Assembly: GCF_014651635.1 (NCBI RefSeq)
Contig: NZ_BMXG01000029.1
Coordinates: 1 to 37,073 of the forward strand
Direction: 5' to 3'
Length of the DNA stretch: 37,073 nucleotides
From: Cerasicoccus arenae
GTDB lineage: Bacteria; Verrucomicrobiota; Verrucomicrobiia; Opitutales; Cerasicoccaceae
Shown here piece after piece: positions 31,672 to 37,073 of the stretch (position 1 is its first letter; every line of letters begins with the position of its first letter). The translations under genes and the position numbers were made by a program. The notes beneath the pieces were generated by a model. The model saw only the letters and a list, made by a program, of their open reading frames with translations. It did not search any database and was not told the DNA's origin.

Positions 31672-32190
31672 ATGAACGACACCAACCGCCCCGCGCTGTT
31701 TGACTTGGATAGCGCTGTCGAGGCGATCAATGAGGCGATGGTAAAGCCCAACCTTCGCTTGCGGTTGGTTGAGCCCGAACATGTAAAATACCAGCAAGAC
31801 GCCTTTCGAAAGTTTCGTGATGTGCTCTCGCAATGGCGGGAGTTTGATAAGCGCGCAAAGTTCACCATTGTCGATGAACAGGGGCGTGTTCGCGGCTTTT
31901 TTGAGTATGAGCGTTACTGGCAGGGGGCCGACGACCTCGGGCGAGACGACTTCATTGAATTACTGCAAATGCAGTTACGATTCCCTTTTACGCTGAGGGA
32001 TGGAACGTCCTTGGCGGGTTATTCGGGCAAGCGTGCACGCGTCAAGTGTGGTGACGAGCCAATGGGCATGGTGTCTCTGAAGGTGGATCATGTGCCTCGC
32101 GCGCCCACGCTTTTCTGTCGTTTTGGTACAACCTTTGGCTGGCGTATTGCCGATCTTTCTGGCACCATGATGGACGAACTGTTCCGCTGA
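31672..32190 (+). CDS. Unknown protein with a possible PilZ-like C-terminus
   Basis: 172 aa from ATG 31672 (a GTG at 31663 is an alternative). A cytosolic protein without a recognised domain. The N-terminal part is helical (AVEAINEAMVKPN, FRKFRDVLSQWREFDK), followed by a beta-rich half (KFTIVDEQGRVRGFFEYERY, FPFTLRDGTSLAGYSG, RARVKCGDEPMGMVSLKVD). PilZ is only one loose possibility; the RxxxR / D-S-x-G-G signature is not seen. It may form an operon with the following gene 38 nt away. Confidence 0.6.
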   Translation: MNDTNRPALFDLDSAVEAINEAMVKPNLRLRLVEPEHVKYQQDAFRKFRDVLSQWREFDKRAKFTIVDEQGRVRGFFEYERYWQGADDLGRDDFIELLQMQLRFPFTLRDGTSLAGYSGKRARVKCGDEPMGMVSLKVDHVPRAPTLFCRFGTTFGWRIADLSGTMMDELFR

Positions 32191-32228
32191 TTCCTTCATT
32201 TACGGACATCGGCACGGTTTACGGTGCT

Positions 32229-32912
32229 ATGTCTAGTGAATTACCACATTACCAGATTCGTCTCGATGACGGGCGCATTATCGAGCTTTCGAGCCCGGCG
32301 CGCATCATGCCAGTGGAGTGGGCGAGCATTCCAAATTTGCCCGAATGGACTCGGTTAAGTTATCATCAATGTAGTAATTGTCCACTGGACGAAAAACGAA
32401 TCGAGCGCTGCCCTGCTGCTGCGTCTGTGGCGGATCTAGTGCAGAATTTTACGGAAGTCATTTCGTTTGAGAAAGTGGACTTAGTGATTACTTGGACTAA
32501 GCAGAAGTATACGGTGCGCGATTCCGCTCAGATGATTGTCTTTGCGCTACTGGTCGAATTTGTTTCCCGTGCTAAATGCCCATATCTGTTCGATCCTAGC
32601 GCGGACAAAGGTTTCTTTATTCTTTGTCTAGACATTGATCAACTGCTGTACCGGTTCTTTTCCAGCTTTCTGATCCAGCATCATTTCCTCAGTTCCGGTG
32701 AGCCCGACCCCCATGCGGTGAACTGGCACCACTTCCAAGAATACATGGGCGGAATACGTATCGCGCTGGAAGGCTTATTGGCTCGGATGCAAGCCTACTG
32801 TCGCGAAGACGCCAATATCAATGCCCTGACTGGATTCATTAGCGTTAGTAAGCTCTTGGAAGAACATTGGGATGAAAGTCTGCGGCTTTTTAAGGACAAG
32901 ACATTTGGGTGA
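32229..32912 (+). CDS. Unknown protein with a cysteine cluster (QCSNCPL...RCPAA)
   Basis: 227 aa. Near residue 47 it has HQCSNCPLDEKRIERCPAA, a C-x2-C-x9-C cluster that could bind a metal. I recall similar proteins in other bacteria with the pattern C-x-x-CPL ... CP-A-x-x-x-x-L-V-x-x-F, but cannot name the family. The middle has KVDLVITWTKQKYTVRDSAQ and SRAKCPYLFDP, giving a further Cys. The rest is helical. No signal peptide or TM. Confidence 0.68.
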   Translation: MSSELPHYQIRLDDGRIIELSSPARIMPVEWASIPNLPEWTRLSYHQCSNCPLDEKRIERCPAAASVADLVQNFTEVISFEKVDLVITWTKQKYTVRDSAQMIVFALLVEFVSRAKCPYLFDPSADKGFFILCLDIDQLLYRFFSSFLIQHHFLSSGEPDPHAVNWHHFQEYMGGIRIALEGLLARMQAYCREDANINALTGFISVSKLLEEHWDESLRLFKDKTFG

Positions 32913-32948
32913 TTGAAATGAATACTGTGCTCCAATGCGTTTCCCCCG

Positions 32949-32976
32949 TTGACGCCCTAGTCAGCCTCTGTATGCT
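32949..32976 (+). promoter_or_regulatory. Sigma70-type promoter of the DUF4136 lipoprotein gene
   Basis: TTGACG (32949-32954), a 16-bp spacer and TATGCT (32971-32976). The expected transcription start is only a few bases before the ATG at 32986. The -35 lies in a 17-bp string, GCGTTTCCCCCGTTGAC (32937-32953), that recurs at 33544-33560 before gltX. Confidence 0.6.
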
Positions 32977-32985
32977 TTGATTCCT

Positions 32986-33531
32986 ATGATACGTTGCTTG
33001 TTTTTAACGGCTATACTCGCCATGTTGGGTGCCTGCACGACAGTGCCCAAGGTCCAGACTCGATACAGCCCGTCCGCTGATTTTTCCGACGTTAAAACCT
33101 TTGCTGTGCTACCGATGCCCACACAGATTACGGGTGCAGAGCCTGGTGTGATGGTGGAGCTCGCCGCACCGGCAAAAGCTGCCATCATCGCGGATATGGA
33201 GGCCAAAGGCTACCAACAAGCACCAGTAGAAACCGCGGACATCACCGTGGGCCTACACGGCGAACTGCTGCCTCGCACGCAGGTGATCAACACTGGTTAC
33301 ATGCCTCAGACTTACAGCGACCCTTGGTTGAACAGCTATCCCTATCAACAGCAGCAGATTGTGCGCAATTACGACCAAGGAACACTTGCTCTTGAGATTT
33401 CTCGTCAAGGCAAGCTGGACTGGGTCGGCTGGTCCACCCAGAAACGTGCTCCCGGGGCCACGATTAACACGGATAATGTCATTGCTGGCATCCACGAAAT
33501 TTTGGCGGACTTTCCGCCGGATGAAAAGTAA
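32986..33531 (+). CDS. DUF4136 lipoprotein
   Basis: 181 aa from ATG 32986, supported by the promoter directly upstream; the frame opens with a TTG nine bases earlier. A lipoprotein signal ([19 protein letters not shown], lipobox LGAC) and the DUF4136 pattern: [18 protein letters not shown] after the signal, a central [10 protein letters not shown], then [23 protein letters not shown] (residues about 132-154) and a final [19 protein letters not shown]. Envelope protein of unknown role. Confidence 0.85.
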   Translation: MIRCLFLTAILAMLGACTTVPKVQTRYSPSADFSDVKTFAVLPMPTQITGAEPGVMVELAAPAKAAIIADMEAKGYQQAPVETADITVGLHGELLPRTQVINTGYMPQTYSDPWLNSYPYQQQQIVRNYDQGTLALEISRQGKLDWVGWSTQKRAPGATINTDNVIAGIHEILADFPPDEK

Positions 33532-33543
33532 ACGCTGATAGAC

Positions 33544-33561
33544 GCGTTTCCCCCGTTGACC
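33544..33561 (+). promoter_or_regulatory. Copy of the GCGTTTCCCCCGTTGAC element before gltX
   Basis: Identical over 17 bp to 32937-32953. It supplies TTGACC as a -35, but no good -10 is visible 16-18 bp downstream. It may be a shared activator site or a conserved promoter type. Confidence 0.45.
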
Positions 33562-33590
33562 TTTCGTGCGCAGTGCATCAACACTGCGGA

Positions 33591-34973
33591 ATGACTCAGG
33601 AAAGCGCAGTTCGCGTCCGTTTCGCCCCTAGCCCGACGGGATTCTTCCACATCGGCAGTGCCCGCACGGCGCTGTTCAATTGGCTCTATGCCCGCCACAC
33701 TGGCGGGACATTTGTGCTGCGTATCGAGGATACTGACTCTGCCCGCAACACGCCCGAGGCCCTCGCCGCTCTGCTCGAAGGCATGCGCTGGATGGGACTC
33801 GATTGGGACGAAGGCCCCGAAGCCGGTGGTGACGTTGGCCCGTATTTCCAGAGCCAACGTACTGCGATCTATGCCGAATATTTGCAGAAGCTGATCGACA
33901 ATGGTCGAGCCTACGAGCAGGACGGCGCGATCTTCTTCAAGCTCTTGGGCGAGCGCTACACCGAGTTCGACAAATACAAGAACGCCGAGCTGGAAAAGGT
34001 GCGCACCGAGCCTGTTACCGTACACGACGCGATTCGTGGCGATGTGACTCGTGCCGTTGAGACGGACTTCGTGCTGCGTCGTTCCAATGGCGACTATGGC
34101 TTCCATTTCGTCAACGTGGTCGACGATATTGCGATGAACATCACCCATGTCATTCGCGGCGAAGACCATCTCTCGAACACCGCCCGTCACGTGGAAATCT
34201 ACCGCGCACTTGGCGCAGAACCGCCTGTTTTTGCCCACATCCCGCTCATCCTGAAGGTCGACGGCAAGGGCAAGATGTCTAAGCGCGACGAGGGTTCGCT
34301 GATCGAGGAATACGTGAAGCGCCATTTTATCCCGGAAGCGGTGCGGAACTTTCTTTGCTTGCTCGGTTGGAATCCCAAGGATGGCCAGGAAATTATGCCC
34401 ATTGCTGAGATCATCGAACGCTTTGACTTCGATGGCGTGCAGAAGGAAGGTGCCCGCTTTGACGAAAAGAAGCTGTCTCACATCAACACCGAATATCTCC
34501 GCGCATTGCCGGTGGAGACCTTCTGCTGGATGGCTGGGCCGATCTTGGCTGAGGCAGGCGTGATCGACGAATCAACGGGTGAAGATTACCTGCACGCCGT
34601 GCTCGCGATTAGCCAAGAGAAGGCGCGTGATTTCGAAGGGCTGTCGGAGTTGGTCCGCTACTTTTTCACGGAGGACTTCACCATCGACTCCGGTGCGCGT
34701 GAGCGTGTGTTCAAGAAGGGCGAGCCAATGGCTCGTTTGGCAGAGCTGGTTCCAGCGTTGGAGCAACTCGACTCGTGGTTAGATTCGGACATCGACCACG
34801 CGATCCTCGGTTTAGCGGAAAAGAAGGGACAGCGAAAGTTCGACTATTTCCCCATCGCCCGTCTCGCGGTCAGCGGACAGGCCGGTGGCCCAGACTTGCT
34901 TGCTTTGTTGCGCGTTCTTGGCAAAGAACGCGTGATTGCCCGCATGCGTGGATTTGCCGAAGCGGCGACGTGA
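33591..34973 (+). CDS. gltX: Glutamyl-tRNA synthetase
   Basis: 460 aa from ATG 33591. Class I signature HIGS (residues 20-23, in [16 protein letters not shown]) and KMSKR (228-232, in KMSKRDEGS). In between are [13 protein letters not shown], the editing-free stem region and [15 protein letters not shown]; the anticodon-binding helical domain fills the C-terminal third. It charges tRNA-Glu (and in many bacteria tRNA-Gln). Full length. Convergent with the glycosyltransferase gene. Confidence 0.97.
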   Translation: MTQESAVRVRFAPSPTGFFHIGSARTALFNWLYARHTGGTFVLRIEDTDSARNTPEALAALLEGMRWMGLDWDEGPEAGGDVGPYFQSQRTAIYAEYLQKLIDNGRAYEQDGAIFFKLLGERYTEFDKYKNAELEKVRTEPVTVHDAIRGDVTRAVETDFVLRRSNGDYGFHFVNVVDDIAMNITHVIRGEDHLSNTARHVEIYRALGAEPPVFAHIPLILKVDGKGKMSKRDEGSLIEEYVKRHFIPEAVRNFLCLLGWNPKDGQEIMPIAEIIERFDFDGVQKEGARFDEKKLSHINTEYLRALPVETFCWMAGPILAEAGVIDESTGEDYLHAVLAISQEKARDFEGLSELVRYFFTEDFTIDSGARERVFKKGEPMARLAELVPALEQLDSWLDSDIDHAILGLAEKKGQRKFDYFPIARLAVSGQAGGPDLLALLRVLGKERVIARMRGFAEAAT

Positions 34974-34981
34974 GCAAACTA

Positions 34982-35009
34982 TTTCGCTCCTTAATCCCTC
35001 GGGGCGAAA
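34982..35009. terminator. Hairpin between convergent genes
   Basis: TTTCGCTCC (34982-34990) and GGGGCGAAA (35001-35009) form a 9-bp stem with one G-U pair, 8 nt after gltX. The U-tract is poor, so it is only a possible terminator. Confidence 0.4.
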
Positions 35010-35025
35010 GCGCGGATTTTGGGCC

Positions 35026-36084
35026 TTAATTGGAAGGCTTTAGCAGGGAAAGGATGCTTTGCGCGGACTGGTGCCAAGTGGGCAGTGGCATGCTACGAGC
35101 TGCTGTTACTGATTTGGCGTAAGCCGCATCGTTCTCAAGCCATTCCCTCATCGCGGTGGCAAGGGCTTCAGGCGTTAGCGGGTCGACGACGCGCACGGCT
35201 TCTCCGGCAGCCCAGTCATCAGCGGCAGGGAGCTTTGAGCAAATGACTGGCAATCCCTGCCAGAGCGATTCCAAAACGGGTAGTCCATTGCCTTCGGCCA
35301 AAGATGGCAACAAGGTGAAACGTGCCTCGCGGTAAAGCCCAGCGAGCTCGTCATCGGTGAGTTTTCCGTGGTGCTTGACAGAAATACCAGCCTTGGTCGC
35401 CTGTTTGATGGCTTGCTGGATCGGCTTGCCATAGTGCGGGTTCACGCGGCCGATGAAGCCGAGGCGGAAGCCAACGCCTTGCTGGTGCAGGATTTTGGCA
35501 GCGGCGAGTGAGGTGGTCTGGTTTTTACGTGGCTCCAAAATGCCGGTTTGGAGAATCTGGTGCCCAGAAGGAAATTGATCACCCGTCACGCGTGGACGAT
35601 CGGGGTGGATATCTGCGCCTGAGGGGACGACTTCGACGGGGGGGGGGGTAGGAAGGCCGAGCCATTGCCAGAATCCAACAAGCTCGTTTTTACTTTGCGT
35701 TGAAACAGCGAGGATCTGGTCGAAATGGGCGAGGTCCTTGAGGTAGCGTGGGTGCTTGCGGACGGAATGCGGCCAGGTGAACTCGGGGAAGCGAACTGGG
35801 ATGGCGTCGTGGAAAATAGCGGCAGTGCGTGCCGGACAGCTCTGGATGAAGTTCGCAAACCTAGGCCGATCCTCTTCCGCAAAGAGGTCGGGGATGAGCA
35901 GGGTATCGCTGGTCGAAAAATGGACTAAATCCCTGCCGGACTCATAGCGTGCACGGCGTGTGCTCCAGACGATGGGGATCAGTGTGGTCTCGGCTTCTAG
36001 CGCACGGCGGAGCGCCGAGGCGACACGCTGGAGGCCAGACTTGGTTTTGGAGCCGATGCTGTTCGTAACGTCGTAGTAAAGCAT
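35026..36084 (-). CDS. Family 4 (GT-B) glycosyltransferase
   Basis: 352 aa from ATG 36084 (MLYYDVTNSIGSK); the frame continues upstream through the terminator but is not coding there. GT4 features: RVASALRRAL near the N-terminus, VVPSGADI, the donor-binding GILEPRKNQTTSL, FIGRVN and the E-x7-E motif EGNGLPVLESLWQGLPVIC. It transfers a sugar from a nucleotide donor, probably in surface polysaccharide synthesis; donor and acceptor are unknown. It carries a C11 coding tract (35638-35648, PTPPPVE) that could slip. No Shine-Dalgarno: the T-tract of the upstream terminator abuts the start codon. Confidence 0.9.
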   Translation of the reverse strand: MLYYDVTNSIGSKTKSGLQRVASALRRALEAETTLIPIVWSTRRARYESGRDLVHFSTSDTLLIPDLFAEEDRPRFANFIQSCPARTAAIFHDAIPVRFPEFTWPHSVRKHPRYLKDLAHFDQILAVSTQSKNELVGFWQWLGLPTPPPVEVVPSGADIHPDRPRVTGDQFPSGHQILQTGILEPRKNQTTSLAAAKILHQQGVGFRLGFIGRVNPHYGKPIQQAIKQATKAGISVKHHGKLTDDELAGLYREARFTLLPSLAEGNGLPVLESLWQGLPVICSKLPAADDWAAGEAVRVVDPLTPEALATAMREWLENDAAYAKSVTAARSMPLPTWHQSAQSILSLLKPSN

Positions 36085-36086
36085 GG

Positions 36087-36126
36087 TGAAAAAAAAGAAG
36101 GTCTGGGTATCGCATACCCAGACCTT
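36087..36126 (-). terminator. Rho-independent terminator between the secreted protein and the GT gene
   Basis: Arms 36098-36110 and 36114-36126 (13 bp, perfect, AAGGTCTGGGTAT) around a CGC loop, followed on the minus strand by TTC and a T8 run that reaches to 3 nt before the ATG at 36084. Confidence 0.9.
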
Positions 36127-36151
36127 TGTGTAAAAGCTATTTCCGGAGTCC

Positions 36152-36838
36152 TCAGGGAGCGGGGTTAATGATAACCATGTCGTTGAATTCGACTGCTGCG
36201 GTGCGCATGTTGACTTTGATCGAGGAAGGCACGCGCTCGACGTCATCCAGGAAATTGATGAAGAGGGTCGTTGGCAGCACGACGGATTTAAAGCCAGCCG
36301 TGGGAACCTCAATGTTGACTTGTCCGCGGCGCAGTGTGCGCACGGCTCCCTCGAAGATGCCAAACCCGGCAAACTCTGCGCCATCGTCGCCAGTGATTAG
36401 ATCAATCTGGAGATTTGCTACGAGGGCGTAGCGGCCGCCGCCAGAAGAGTTGTCACCCGCATATTCACTTACAGGCGTGAAGGTAAAGCGGTCTTCAATC
36501 AGATAAAGTATGCGGCTACGCAGGCTGGCGTCCCAGAACTCGATGCCAAACAGCTCGAGCTCAACTTCAGGATCTTCGGGATCAATCGCCCCAAAATCAA
36601 AAAGAATAAACCGGGCGCTACGGAGTTCCTGAGTGCTCAGGTTGAGGCCTTCATCGTCGGCGATAATCTCAATCAAATCGCGCTGGCTGATACGCACGGT
36701 GCGATAGGATTTTCCAGTGATGTTATCTGTCGTAGCTTTGCCCGTGATGGTGACGGTCTGCTTGCCGACAATGATTGCCTGTGTTGATGTGCCTGCCAAC
36801 AAGGCGACAGCCAGAGTGAGAATAGGGAAAAGTTTCAT
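36152..36838 (-). CDS. Secreted protein, paralogue of the next gene
   Basis: 228 aa with a signal peptide (FPILTLAVALLAGTSTQA) and a beta-rich mature part (KQTVTITGKATTDNITGKSY, ARFILFDFGAID, YALVANLQIDLITG). No family recognised. Its C-terminus (TTLFINFLDDVERVPSSI, then VEFNDMVIINPAP) matches the end of the neighbouring gene at the window edge (AVLFVEAFDEFEDIPGSL, then DTDNLIIVNDEA), so the two are tandem paralogues. Likely exported; function unknown. Confidence 0.8.
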   Translation of the reverse strand: MKLFPILTLAVALLAGTSTQAIIVGKQTVTITGKATTDNITGKSYRTVRISQRDLIEIIADDEGLNLSTQELRSARFILFDFGAIDPEDPEVELELFGIEFWDASLRSRILYLIEDRFTFTPVSEYAGDNSSGGGRYALVANLQIDLITGDDGAEFAGFGIFEGAVRTLRRGQVNIEVPTAGFKSVVLPTTLFINFLDDVERVPSSIKVNMRTAAVEFNDMVIINPAP

Positions 36839-36892
36839 GGTTGATATGGTTAGATGCGCGAACGGTTGTGTATATGACTGACGGAATCGAGC

Positions 36893-36928
36893 ATAAAAAA
36901 GGCCCAGGCAATCATGCCCGGGCCTTTT
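36893..36928 (-). terminator. Terminator after the edge gene
   Basis: AAAAGGCCCAGGCA (36897-36910) and TGCCCGGGCCTTTT (36915-36928) pair with one mismatch around ATCA. On the minus strand this is followed by T-rich sequence. A- and T-tracts on both sides make it possibly bidirectional. Confidence 0.85.
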
Positions 36929-36948
36929 GGAAATCTAAACGAGGTTTT

Positions 36949-37073
36949 TTACGCTTCGTCGTTTACGATGATCAGGTTGTCGGTGTCGACAACTTGAGCG
37001 CGGAGCGTGAGGCTGAGCGAACCAGGGATGTCTTCGAACTCGTCAAATGCTTCTACGAAGAGAACTGCTGGGA
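36949..37073 (-). CDS. Partial secreted protein (3' end), paralogue of 36152-36838
   Basis: Only the last 41 codons are in the window, reading AVLFVEAFDEFEDIPGSL, then SLTLRAQVVDTDN and LIIVNDEA with a TAA at 36951-36949. It aligns without gaps to the end of the downstream gene, so it belongs to the same family. The gene runs out of the right edge. Confidence 0.8.
   Translation of the reverse strand, partial: PAVLFVEAFDEFEDIPGSLSLTLRAQVVDTDNLIIVNDEA

Noticed and set aside
33405-34481. A 358-aa minus-strand frame
   Set aside because: Antisense to gltX, which has intact HIGH- and KMSKS-type motifs.
1-37073. CRISPR arrays
   Set aside because: No regularly spaced short repeats with unique spacers were found; the iterons at 7320-7405 are too short and irregular.

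Overview
The window looks like a piece of a Gram-negative chromosome, most likely Verrucomicrobiota (Opitutae-like). This is an inference: lipoproteins and signal peptides are abundant, the integrase C-terminal box (AGNSPDMIYAAYFELV) and the W-x-x-x-DP-A-A repeat protein are of types I associate with that phylum, and a PQQ-type dehydrogenase is fused to a diheme tail. No 16S gene or other formal marker is present.

Left edge (1-1882): a 5'-truncated secreted protein with one Fn3-like domain and three near-identical 119-residue CARDB repeats, then about 190 bases without a recognisable gene.

Integrative element (about 1883-10016): a perfect 117-bp direct repeat (1883-1999 and 9900-10016) brackets about 8.0 kb. 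The right copy lies inside an intact tRNA-Arg(CCG) gene (9970-10044, minus strand); the left copy carries only the 3' 47 nt of that tRNA. A tyrosine integrase lies directly beside the tRNA. The interior has two arms. A minus-strand replication operon (7309 down to 4574) encodes a small protein, a rolling-circle HUH Rep, a probable ssDNA-binding protein, two small unknowns and an HNH/AP2-type protein. Divergent from it across an iteron-like region are a possible ribbon-helix-helix regulator, an unknown protein and a secreted protein. The cargo end, next to the left att, holds a RelE/ParE-type toxin-antitoxin pair and an AT-rich, overlapping two-gene unit: a 343-aa soluble protein plus a 210-aa membrane protein, neither of which I recognise. 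No capsid, Zot-like ATPase, relaxase or conjugation gene is visible. It therefore looks like a small integrative rolling-circle plasmid or satellite carrying a TA module and a candidate two-component membrane system, and is the most interesting part of the window.

Chromosomal part (10045-37073): a PQQ/GSDH-type dehydrogenase fused to a diheme cytochrome; an active-looking rhomboid protease; a repeat protein; a YfgM-like membrane TPR protein; a three-gene overlapping operon (large TPR protein, second periplasmic protein, ExbB/TolQ-like channel, no ExbD beside it); a minus-strand stretch with sufS, a lipoprotein, a DUF1877 protein and a SufU-like protein lacking two of three ligand cysteines, with a 27-bp-arm REPIN-like palindrome between the last two; a LolA-like anchored protein; an APC permease; then plus-strand genes including a 25-aa membrane peptide, mutS, an RluA-type pseudouridine synthase, two unknowns, a DUF4136 lipoprotein and gltX. 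The right end carries a family-4 glycosyltransferase and two tandem paralogous secreted proteins, the second cut by the window end. Several start codons sit directly behind terminator hairpins or at a predicted transcription start, so leaderless or SD-independent initiation may be common here.
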